Origin: Bacteroidia bacterium
GTDB lineage: Bacteria; Bacteroidota; Bacteroidia; JABEUT01
Assembly: GCA_013044305.1 (NCBI GenBank)
Contig: JABEUT010000148.1
Coordinates: 1-7,518 of the forward strand
DNA: 7,518 nt
Direction of reading: 5' to 3'
Shown in pieces: positions 1 through 7,082 of this stretch (position 1 is its first letter; each line of letters opens with the position of its first letter). Under the pieces are notes generated by a model that did not search any database, was not told the origin of the DNA, and worked only from the letters and a program-made list of their open reading frames with translations. The position numbers were made by a program, and so were the translations under genes.

Positions 1-72
1 AGCATTTTCTACGGTATATTCTTTTGCAATGATAGCCCGCCAGCCGTCGGTGCCAAATTTAATTTCGTCCAT
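1..72 (-). CDS. Phosphoglucomutase/phosphomannomutase, N-terminal fragment (cut by window edge)
   Basis: Seen: reading the minus strand from the ATG at 72-70 gives 24 codons with no stop before the window edge, beginning MDEIKFGTDGWRAII. Known: 'KFGTDGWRAII' is the characteristic start of domain I of the alpha-D-phosphohexomutase superfamily. These cytoplasmic enzymes interconvert hexose 1- and 6-phosphates (glucose or mannose) through a phosphoserine and feed sugar-nucleotide and polysaccharide synthesis. GlmM-type members usually read FGTDGIRG here, so the GWR form favours a phosphoglucomutase/phosphomannomutase. The catalytic serine loop (near residue 100) and the sugar-specificity loop lie outside the window, so the substrate cannot be decided. 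The gene has a -7 box about 73 bp upstream and lies 122 bp downstream of the lipoprotein gene on the same strand; separate transcription is likely. Confidence 0.88.
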   Translation of the reverse strand, partial: MDEIKFGTDGWRAIIAKEYTVENA

Positions 73-144
73 TTCTTGAATTGGAAATTATTATTTTATC
101 TTTATAAATACCTGCCATGACTATGTCGCTTATGGAATGGAGCA

Positions 145-152
145 CAAAAGTA
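145..152 (-). promoter_or_regulatory. Putative -7 promoter box for the phosphohexomutase gene
   Basis: The minus strand reads TACTTTTG here, a perfect match to the Bacteroidota -7 consensus TAnnTTTG. It would start a transcript with a leader of about 65 nt before the ATG at 72. No TTG -33 element is visible at the expected 19-21 bp spacing, so the call rests on the -7 box alone. Confidence 0.45.
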
Positions 153-182
153 ATCAAACTATAAGTTAATAATAAGGTTTTG

Positions 183-228
183 AGGGGCGGTTTGTCATAT
201 AAAGGTAAGCCAGTATATGAGCGCCCCT
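183..228 (-). terminator. Composite hairpin over the lipoprotein stop codon (possible terminator or 3' structure)
   Basis: Two nested perfect inverted repeats are visible. The outer arms are AGGGGCG (183-189) and CGCCCCT (222-228). The inner arms are TCATATA (195-201) and TATATGA (214-220) around a 12-nt loop. Together they make a 14-bp stem with a 5-versus-1 internal loop. The inner arm contains the stop codon of the lipoprotein gene. On the minus strand the hairpin is followed by CAAAACCTTATTATT rather than a clean U-tract, so it is not a textbook intrinsic terminator. It may instead stabilise the 3' end of the message. Confidence 0.45.
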
Positions 229-680
229 ATTAGTGCAAGACATACGGCAATGCCAAGCACGGCCTCTATCACTTCGCCCACCTTTTTCCAATTTATTTTG
301 GAATGCGAAACCACCAGGTTGTAGCCTGTTATTTCGTTTTTTTTCAGTTCTATTTTTGCGGCGCTGTCCGGCAGGGACTTTTTGGTTAAAATGTCGAGGT
401 CGCGCCTGTGTTTCTTCAGTTGGGCGGGCGAGGGGCTTTTTATTTCCTGGGCTTCTTTCGGATCGGGTACCGGCTCTATATTGCCCGACAAGCCTGATGT
501 GGTTATGGATGGCTTCAGAACCTTATATACTTTTTTATCGTCGCAGATGTATATTTTATGTTTTTCGGCGTTTTCCACTTTATCCACCCCATTGTTCTGA
601 TAGCGCATAAGTTCATACGTGTTGCAAGAAGATAGCATACAGAGTATGACCATAGATAATATAAGCCGGTATTTGCCCAT
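195..680 (-). CDS. Small lipoprotein of unknown function with a C-terminal membrane helix
   Basis: I do not recognise a named family. From the ATG at 680-678 the product is 161 residues. Residues 1-19 are a lipoprotein signal (MGKYRLILSMVILCMLSSC): a basic start, a hydrophobic core and lipobox L-S-S-C with Cys19 as the lipidated residue. The body (about 20-130) is polar and rich in Lys and Asp. It has a likely beta-hairpin (KIYICDDKKVYKV) followed by a Pro/Glu/Lys-rich linker and a basic stretch (KKHRRDLDILTKK). Residues 141-161 form a hydrophobic segment ending exactly at the C-terminus, so the protein may be anchored at both ends. An in-frame ATG at 719 would add 13 residues ahead of the signal. 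I rejected it because the -7 box at 708-715 lies inside that extension and the shorter start gives a canonical signal. No charged surface-export signal follows the Cys, so periplasmic orientation is the simplest inference. Confidence 0.75.
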   Translation of the reverse strand: MGKYRLILSMVILCMLSSCNTYELMRYQNNGVDKVENAEKHKIYICDDKKVYKVLKPSITTSGLSGNIEPVPDPKEAQEIKSPSPAQLKKHRRDLDILTKKSLPDSAAKIELKKNEITGYNLVVSHSKINWKKVGEVIEAVLGIAVCLALIGALIYWLTFI

Positions 681-707
681 TGCGCTTGCTGTCTGTGAAT
701 AGAGCAG

Positions 708-715
708 CAAACTTA
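708..715 (-). promoter_or_regulatory. Putative -7 promoter box for the lipoprotein gene
   Basis: The minus strand reads TAAGTTTG, a perfect TAnnTTTG match. A transcript beginning about 7 bp downstream would start near position 700, leaving a leader of about 20 nt before the ATG at 680. This supports the 161-residue start over the upstream ATG at 719. A TTG -33 element is not evident at the normal spacing. Confidence 0.5.
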
Positions 716-847
716 ACAAAAACGATGCTCATACGTAAATTCCCGGGCAGACGGGGGCAGGGTGTAAAAGATGAAACGGCACAAAAAACATTTCCGCGAA
801 GGCAAATCTTCATCATTTAATCATATTAAAAAATGTAGCTTGCCGCC

Positions 848-860
848 TATAATAACTATG
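848..860 (+). promoter_or_regulatory. Weak candidate -7 region for the A2M gene
   Basis: The plus strand reads TATAATAACTATG. Within it TAACTATG (853-860) matches TAnnTTTG at all but one fixed position, and TATAAT (848-853) resembles a generic -10 hexamer. A start near 867 would leave an AT-rich leader of about 32 nt. No TTG lies at the right distance upstream (the only one, at 840-842, is too close). This is the best candidate in the region but is weak. Confidence 0.25.
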
Positions 861-898
861 TTACTAAATGCGTTATTAAATTTAAATCCATTATCAGC

Positions 899-3800
899 AT
901 GAAGAAACTGATTGTTTTAGCATGTATAGGCCTCTTGTGTTCTACAGGGGCCACAGGGCAGCGCCGCAACATAGGTAAGAAAGGCTCCGGCACTTCGCGT
1001 TCAGTAAAAGGCGAGCCATACGACAAGGAATGGAATGAGGTTGATTCGCTCATAAATTTGGGACTGTCGAGGTCGGCACTGGCGGAAGACAGCATCATCT
1101 ATCTGAAAGCCAAAGCGGACGGCAATGCTGCACAGATAGTAAAGGCGCTGATGTACAGGCTGCGACTTGTGCAGCAGTTTGAGGAGAACGATGTGTACCA
1201 TTCTATTTATCAGATGAATGATGAGATTAAGTCATCAAGCTATCCGCTCACCCCTATTCTTCATTCCATGCTTGCCGAGATATATGAGCAGTACTATCAG
1301 CAAAACCGATGGAAATTTGCCGGACGTACGGAGGTGGTGAATGTGAAAATGGACGATATATCAACCTGGGATCTTACCACACTCTTCAATCAGATACTGA
1401 AGCAGCATTTGCTTGCCCTTAAAGATTCTTTGAAAATGCAGCACACCCCCGTAAACATTTACGACGATGTGATAAGCGAGAGCTCGGAGGAGGGGCGTAA
1501 GCTGCGGCCCACCCTGTTCGATTTTGTGGCACACCGCGCCCTGCGGTTTATGATGAGCGAGGAACCGGATGTGGTGCGCCCGGCATATAAATTCGAATTG
1601 AACAGCGAAGATTACTTTAAGCCGTACACCGATTTCAGCAAACTAAACATAACCACCAACGATACCCTAAGCACTAAATTTTATGCAGTACGCATATTGC
1701 AAAGCCTGCTTGCTTTTCATACAGGCGACAAGAATCCGGACGCGCTGATAGATGACGACCTGAAAAGACTAAGTTTTGTGCGCGAACATGCAACCACAGG
1801 AATCAACGACTCCCTGTACCTGCAGGCGCTGCTTAACCTTGAGTCGAAATTCATAAAATATCCTTCATCGGCACTGGTAAGCTATTTTGTAGCCGTTTTT
1901 TATAACGAAAAGGCCGGAACGTACGACGGCCGCAAAAGCGACGTAAATGAATGGTACGCCAAAAAGGCCATGGAACTGTGTAAGACAGTTATTGCCCGTT
2001 ACCCGGATTCGTACGGAGCAGAGGAGTGCGTGGCCCTGGAGGCTTCCATAAGGCAGAAAAACATTTCTTTTACCGTGGAAAAGGCGAACCCTATAGGCAA
2101 ACCCTTTCGCGGATACCTTACCTATAAAAATATCACCAGGCTATACCTGCGCGCAATACCTATGGATTTTGCCGATTACCAGCGTGCCTATGATCAGGAT
2201 AAGATCATGAACAAACTGGTGAAGATGCAGCCATCCCAGGCCTGGACTATTGCCCTGCCTGCCGACAGCGACTACCAGAACCATTACACCGATTTTAAAA
2301 TACCGGCCCTGCCGGCGGGATTTTATGTAATACTCATCAGCGACAGCTCCAACTTCGCCCTTGACACCAACGGCATGGCCTATCAGGGTACCTGGGTAAC
2401 CAATTTAAGTTTCATCAACCGAGGAACCAAAGACGGAGGCTACGACTTTTTTGTGCTCGACCGGACAACAGGGCAACCCGTAAAAAACGTGAGTGTAAAC
2501 CTGTGGTATTCGAATTATGATTACTCGGGAGGCGGGTACAAGTACAAAAAGCTCGACACCAAAGTAAGCGACGACAAGGGGTATTTCTTCGTAAAACCTC
2601 AAAAAGATTTTACTTACTTCGACGTGGAGCTGATTAACGGAGCCGACAAATACAGGACTGCAAATAACTCCCTGTATATGTACAGGCAGGAACCTTACGT
2701 GCCGGGCAAGGAAATTCACACATCGCTGTTCACTGACAGGGCCATTTACAGGCCGGGGCAAACTATTTATTTTAAGGGCATAATGATAAGCACCATAGGG
2801 AAAAAGAGCGAGATTTTGCCCTATCGCCAAACTACCGTTACTTTTTACGATGTAAATTATCAGAAAATATCCTCGCTCGACCTTACAACAAACGCCTATG
2901 GAAGTTACAGCGGAACCTTTATTGCACCAACCGGCTTGCTGAATGGCGAAATGACCATATCCGACCCGAACGGCAGCGTTCATGTTTCGGTAGAGGAGTA
3001 CAAGCGCCCAAAGTTTGAAGCGCTCTTTCCGCCTATAACAGGAACATACCGCCTGAACGATTCGGTAAAGGTTATGGGCACCGCCAAAGCTTATTCAGGT
3101 GCGAATATTGACGGGGCCACCGTAAAGTACCGTGTGGTTCGCAACGCATCGTTCCCCTACTGGTGGTACTACTGGTGGGGTTATTATCCTTCGTCGTCCG
3201 AAATGGAAATTACCAACGGCGTTACCAGCACAAACGATACGGGAGGGTATGCAATTACCTTTAAGGCCATTCCCGATTTCAGCGTCCCCAAATCTTCTTC
3301 GCCTACCTATGATTACACTGTGTATGCCGACATAACAGACATCAACGGAGAAACACACAGCGGGCAAATCTCGGTAATGGTTGCCTATCATGCCCTTAAC
3401 CTTGATATTGGAATACCTGAAAAGGTGAATAAAGACAAGATGAAGGTGTTCCCCATAGTTACATCCAATACCAACGGAACGGCAGAGGATGCACAGGGAA
3501 GCATTAAAATATACAGGCTAAAGGCCCCCGATAAGGTATTCAGGAAAAGGCTGTGGGATAAACCCGACAGATTTCTTATGACAATGGATGAGTTCTACAA
3601 AGATTTCCCCAACGATGTGTATAAGGATGAGGATAATAAGTATAAGTGGGACCGCGGCGAACAGGTATTTGATGCCGGTTTCGACACGCACCGCGATAAG
3701 GAGCTGACCATAGACAAGCTGCAGGATTGGAAACCCGGTTATTATGTAGTGGAGGCTCATACAAAAGACAAATACGGCGATGATGTGAAAGACCTTAAGT

Positions 3801-6800
3801 ATTTTACTCTTTATACAGACAAAGGCACGGAACTGCCGGGCGCCACGCCTGACTTTTTCAGTGTAATAAAGGACAACGGTGAGCCGGGCGAAAAGGCAAG
3901 TTTTTTAATAGGGTCGGCAGAGAAGGATGTAAATTTAATGTATGAAGTGCGGGAGCCCGGACAGCCTGTTCGGCGCGAGTGGCTTACCCTGAACGGCGAA
4001 CAAAAGAAATTAGAGCTGCCAATAAAAGAGGAGGACCGCGGAGGTTTTGCCGTTCACTTTGCCTGGGTGAAAAATAACAGGGTATATGAACACGATGCAG
4101 CCGTAACCGTTCCGTGGACAAACAAGGAGCTTGACCTGAAATTTGAAACCTTCCGCAATAAGCTGGAGCCCGGGCAAAAGGAGGAATGGAGAATACATAT
4201 TAGCAACAAGCAGGGGGCTGCACAGGCCGCCGAGCTTATGACCACGCTCTACGACGAATCGCTGGATGCATTTAAGCCCAACAACTGGAGCCTTAGCCTG
4301 TATGGGAGCAATTATTATAACCTTACCTGGGATAGTTATTTATCTTTCGGCACCAATACCTCCAGTTTATATGAAAATCACTGGAACCCCATTGTGGAGT
4401 ATCCTGCCTCCCGCTCCTACGACGAACTGAACTGGTTCGGGTATTATATGCAGGGCTATTATGGAGGTTACGGAATGGTTAGGGAAAGCGCGCCAACAGC
4501 TATTGCAGAAGACAAAATCATGACAGCAAAACCCGGAGAAAGCGGGAAAAAGCCAAATGAGATGAATAACTTTCGCGGCGCCAGAGCCGACGCTTCCTCC
4601 TATGTGGTGGACGGGATGAAGGTAACGAAGACTGAAACGCAAAAAACCGAAACTTCAACGACCAAAAGCAAACCCGATCTGTCGCAGGTGTCGGCACGCA
4701 CAAACTTTAACGAAACAGCATTTTTCTATCCTCAACTGGAAACCGATTCGCTGGGCAACGTAATTGTAAAGTTTACCATACCCGAAGCGCTTACACGATG
4801 GAAGATGATGGGCCTGGCCTATACCAAAGATTTAAAAATAGGACAGGTGTATAACGAACTGGTAACGCAGAAAAAGCTGATGGTTGTTCCCAATGCGCCA
4901 CGTTTTTTCAGGGAAGGCGACACCCTCATATTCACATCAAAAGTTACCAACCTTGCAGGTAAAAACCTTACGGGCGAGGCACAGTTGCTGCTGTACGACG
5001 CCATTACCATGAAACCGGTGAACCTGTATGTGAATGAGGGTAAGGCAACGGAAGACGGAGCGCGCAACTTTGCTGTAAATGCGGGGTTAAGCACCAGCCT
5101 CTCGTGGAAAATAGCCATACCGGCCGGTCTGGAAGCCTTAACCTACAAGGTGGTGGCAAAAGCCGATGATTATTCCGACGGGGAGGAAATGACACTGCCG
5201 GTGCTTACCAACCGTATGCTCGTTACCGAAAGCCTGCCCCTGCCTATCCGCGGCAATGAAACAAAGACATACCGCTTCGATAAATTCATCAGTCAGAACG
5301 GAGGGTCCAAAACGCTGCACAACTTTAAACTAACCCTTGAATATACCGCCAACCCGGCATGGTATGCGGTGCAGTCGCTGCCCTATCTGATGGAATACCC
5401 CTACGAGTGCGCCGAACAGACCTTTGCCCGCTTTTATGCCAACAGCATAGCCTCGTTCATAGCCAATTCCTCACCCAAAATAAAAGCTGTGTTCGACAGC
5501 TGGAGAACCCAATCGCCCGATGCGCTGCTTTCAAACCTTGAAAAAAATCAGGACCTGAAATCGGTTATGCTTCAGGAAACGCCCTGGGTACTCGACGCCA
5601 AAGACGAAAGCGAACGCAAACAGCGTGTGGGATTGCTCTTCGACTTGAACCGTATGGGCAACGAACTGGACAAAGCCATGGCGAAGCTGGAAAAGATGCA
5701 GAGCCCGGACGGAGCCTGGCCCTGGTTTGAAGGCGAACCGGACGACCGCTACATTACCCAGTATATCATTACAGGTATGGGGCATCTGGACCATCTCGGA
5801 ATAAAAAATGTGCGCGACAACAAAAAGGTATGGGCTATGGTGAAACGCGGACTGTCGTATCTCGATGATCAGATAAATAATGACTATGAGTGGATCATGC
5901 AGCACGACAACCACCCCGAACTCGACCACCTGGGATACGAGCAGATCCAGTACCTGTACGCGCGGAGCTATTTCAACGATTGTCCGGTTGAACCGCGTGA
6001 TATGAAGGCTTTCGATTACTATAAAGGGCAGGAGCAAAAATACTGGCTCAATAAGGGCCGGTATATGGAAGGCATGATTGCCCTGGCGCTGAACCGGTAT
6101 GATGATAAAGTTATACCGGGAAGAATTATGAAATCACTGAAAGAAAACTCCCTAACAAGCGAGGAAATGGGAATGTACTGGAAGGAAGATTACGACGGCT
6201 TTTACTGGTGGACAGCGCCCATCGAAGCGCAGGCGCTGATGATAGAGGCATTTGATGAAGTGGCGCACGATACCAAATCGGTGGACGACCTGCGTGTGTG
6301 GTTGCTGAAAAGCAAGCAAACCCAGAACTGGCGAACCACCAAGGCCACCACCGAGGCCTGTTATGCCTTATTGTTGCGCGGCACAAGCTGGCTGGCAACC
6401 GAACCGCATGTGCAGATTAAGCTCGGCAGCACCCTTGTTGATCCAAAGAACATGCCCGACCTGAAACAGGAGGCCGGAACGGGATATTTCAAAACCTCGT
6501 GGAGCGGAAGCGATATTAAACCCGACATGGGCAATATAACGGTTACCAAGAGCGACTCCGGCGTAAGCTGGGGGGCAGTGTACTGGCAGTACTTTGAGCA
6601 GCTTGATAAAATTACTTCAAGCAAAACACCACTGCAAATGGTGAAAAAACTGTTCATTGAACAAAATACCGCGAGCGGTCCTGTTTTGCAGCCCATTGAC
6701 TCCAACACTGCTTTGAAAGTGGGCGATAAGATAAAGGTGCGGATAGAGATACGCGTGGACAGGGATATGCAGTACGTACACATGAAGGATATGCGGGCAT

Positions 6801-7048
6801 CCGGGTTCGAGCCCATTGATGTAATATCGCAATACAAGTACCAGGACGGACTGGGATACTATGAGAGCACCGGCGATGCGGCCACCAACTTCTTTATCTC
6901 CTACCTGAACAAAGGAACCTATGTTTTTGAGTATCCTTTGCGGGTGAACAACGCCGGCAGCTTTTCCAACGGCATTACCTCCATCCAATGCATGTACGCA
7001 CCGGAGTTTACCAGCAATTCGGAAGGAATCAGGGTGAAGGTGAAATAA
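899..7048 (+). CDS. Exported alpha-2-macroglobulin family protein with intact thioester (Bacteroidota type)
   Basis: Probable envelope protease inhibitor. In this family, cleavage of a bait region triggers a conformational change and the thioester covalently traps the protease. Visible layout over 2049 residues (domain limits approximate): signal peptide 1-20 (MKKLIVLACIGLLCSTGATG, AxG cleavage site, no acceptable lipobox); helical N-terminal extension about 25-387; MG1-like domain from 388; Ig/MG-like domain about 512-605; MG2 about 608-697 with hallmark FTDRAIYRPGQ (611-621); MG3 from EEYKRP (699-704); further MG domains to about 1080; bait-region domain about 1073-1268; A2M core domain from NFNETAFFYP (1269-1278) through LTRWK (1298-1302); thioester domain about 1485-1830 with C1504-A-E-Q1507; C-terminal MG/receptor-binding-like domain to 2049 with YVHMKD (1959-1964). 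The length suits the Bacteroidota form. The reading frame is intact, and there is no T9SS sorting domain at the C-terminus. The ATG at 899 is the start because it gives the signal peptide directly. No pbpC is adjacent, unlike some proteobacterial A2M loci. Confidence 0.95.
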   Translation: MKKLIVLACIGLLCSTGATGQRRNIGKKGSGTSRSVKGEPYDKEWNEVDSLINLGLSRSALAEDSIIYLKAKADGNAAQIVKALMYRLRLVQQFEENDVYHSIYQMNDEIKSSSYPLTPILHSMLAEIYEQYYQQNRWKFAGRTEVVNVKMDDISTWDLTTLFNQILKQHLLALKDSLKMQHTPVNIYDDVISESSEEGRKLRPTLFDFVAHRALRFMMSEEPDVVRPAYKFELNSEDYFKPYTDFSKLNITTNDTLSTKFYAVRILQSLLAFHTGDKNPDALIDDDLKRLSFVREHATTGINDSLYLQALLNLESKFIKYPSSALVSYFVAVFYNEKAGTYDGRKSDVNEWYAKKAMELCKTVIARYPDSYGAEECVALEASIRQKNISFTVEKANPIGKPFRGYLTYKNITRLYLRAIPMDFADYQRAYDQDKIMNKLVKMQPSQAWTIALPADSDYQNHYTDFKIPALPAGFYVILISDSSNFALDTNGMAYQGTWVTNLSFINRGTKDGGYDFFVLDRTTGQPVKNVSVNLWYSNYDYSGGGYKYKKLDTKVSDDKGYFFVKPQKDFTYFDVELINGADKYRTANNSLYMYRQEPYVPGKEIHTSLFTDRAIYRPGQTIYFKGIMISTIGKKSEILPYRQTTVTFYDVNYQKISSLDLTTNAYGSYSGTFIAPTGLLNGEMTISDPNGSVHVSVEEYKRPKFEALFPPITGTYRLNDSVKVMGTAKAYSGANIDGATVKYRVVRNASFPYWWYYWWGYYPSSSEMEITNGVTSTNDTGGYAITFKAIPDFSVPKSSSPTYDYTVYADITDINGETHSGQISVMVAYHALNLDIGIPEKVNKDKMKVFPIVTSNTNGTAEDAQGSIKIYRLKAPDKVFRKRLWDKPDRFLMTMDEFYKDFPNDVYKDEDNKYKWDRGEQVFDAGFDTHRDKELTIDKLQDWKPGYYVVEAHTKDKYGDDVKDLKYFTLYTDKGTELPGATPDFFSVIKDNGEPGEKASFLIGSAEKDVNLMYEVREPGQPVRREWLTLNGEQKKLELPIKEEDRGGFAVHFAWVKNNRVYEHDAAVTVPWTNKELDLKFETFRNKLEPGQKEEWRIHISNKQGAAQAAELMTTLYDESLDAFKPNNWSLSLYGSNYYNLTWDSYLSFGTNTSSLYENHWNPIVEYPASRSYDELNWFGYYMQGYYGGYGMVRESAPTAIAEDKIMTAKPGESGKKPNEMNNFRGARADASSYVVDGMKVTKTETQKTETSTTKSKPDLSQVSARTNFNETAFFYPQLETDSLGNVIVKFTIPEALTRWKMMGLAYTKDLKIGQVYNELVTQKKLMVVPNAPRFFREGDTLIFTSKVTNLAGKNLTGEAQLLLYDAITMKPVNLYVNEGKATEDGARNFAVNAGLSTSLSWKIAIPAGLEALTYKVVAKADDYSDGEEMTLPVLTNRMLVTESLPLPIRGNETKTYRFDKFISQNGGSKTLHNFKLTLEYTANPAWYAVQSLPYLMEYPYECAEQTFARFYANSIASFIANSSPKIKAVFDSWRTQSPDALLSNLEKNQDLKSVMLQETPWVLDAKDESERKQRVGLLFDLNRMGNELDKAMAKLEKMQSPDGAWPWFEGEPDDRYITQYIITGMGHLDHLGIKNVRDNKKVWAMVKRGLSYLDDQINNDYEWIMQHDNHPELDHLGYEQIQYLYARSYFNDCPVEPRDMKAFDYYKGQEQKYWLNKGRYMEGMIALALNRYDDKVIPGRIMKSLKENSLTSEEMGMYWKEDYDGFYWWTAPIEAQALMIEAFDEVAHDTKSVDDLRVWLLKSKQTQNWRTTKATTEACYALLLRGTSWLATEPHVQIKLGSTLVDPKNMPDLKQEAGTGYFKTSWSGSDIKPDMGNITVTKSDSGVSWGAVYWQYFEQLDKITSSKTPLQMVKKLFIEQNTASGPVLQPIDSNTALKVGDKIKVRIEIRVDRDMQYVHMKDMRASGFEPIDVISQYKYQDGLGYYESTGDAATNFFISYLNKGTYVFEYPLRVNNAGSFSNGITSIQCMYAPEFTSNSEGIRVKVK
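4440..4702 (+). other. Bait-like linker of the A2M, with a TonB-plug-like motif
   Basis: This segment encodes about residues 1182-1268, between the bait-region domain and the A2M core domain that starts NFNETAFFYP. In human A2M the bait region sits at the matching place, just before FPETW. The stretch is low in predicted structure. It begins with a Tyr/Gly run (YYMQGYYGGYGM), passes through a Lys/Pro-rich stretch, then RGARADASSYVVDGMKV (1226-1242), then a Thr/Lys/Glu-rich tail (KTETQKTETSTTK). It offers many Arg and Lys residues for trypsin-like proteases. Assignment as bait is by position, not by homology, because bait sequences diverge freely. Confidence 0.55.
5408..5419 (+). other. Thioester motif CAEQ of the A2M
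   Basis: Codons 1504-1507 read Cys-Ala-Glu-Gln within YPYECAEQTFARF, matching the CxEQ motif in which Cys and Gln side chains form the internal thioester. Both bonding residues and the preceding Pro-Tyr context are present, so the protein is predicted to be competent for covalent trapping. Some bacterial homologues lack this Cys. Confidence 0.92.
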
Positions 7049-7082
7049 AAAGCAAGGAGTGGCGAACGGGAGGTGAAAAGGT

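Larger units (their letters stand above)
681..898. other. Divergent intergenic region between lipoprotein and A2M genes
   Basis: This 218-bp stretch separates two divergently transcribed genes and must hold both promoters. The lipoprotein side has a clear -7 box at 708-715. The middle holds a G-rich patch (745-762) with a repeated GGGCAG. The A2M side (about 800-898) is AT-rich, typical of a Bacteroidota leader. I see no RNA gene, riboswitch or credible small ORF. Confidence 0.6.

Noticed and set aside
233..610. Plus-strand open frames opposite the lipoprotein gene
   Set aside because: They lie antisense to a frame with a convincing lipoprotein signal and tail helix. Their translations are Arg/Cys/Pro-rich, without recognisable domains.
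681..719. Upstream ATG extending the lipoprotein by 13 residues
   Set aside because: The extension (MLSLLLYSQTASA) would precede a complete lipoprotein signal, and it contains the perfect -7 box at 708-715. A transcript from that box would not include this ATG.
745..762. G-rich patch resembling a G-quadruplex
   Set aside because: It has only three separated runs of three or more G, the middle one of five, so it cannot supply four runs of three. It is probably upstream of both transcription starts.
613..816. Minus-strand open frame of 67 codons overlapping the lipoprotein start and the intergenic region
   Set aside because: It covers the lipoprotein promoter box and signal-peptide region in another frame, and its sequence shows no domain or signal.
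899..961. Possible lipobox in the A2M signal (Cys9 or Cys14)
   Set aside because: Cys9 follows too short a hydrophobic stretch and the hydrophobic core continues past it. Cys14 has Leu at -1. A signal peptidase I site after AxG at residue 20 fits better.
2405..6988. Many antisense open frames inside the A2M gene
   Set aside because: They are shadows of a long gene with biased codon use. None has a domain, a start context or spacing that suggests expression.
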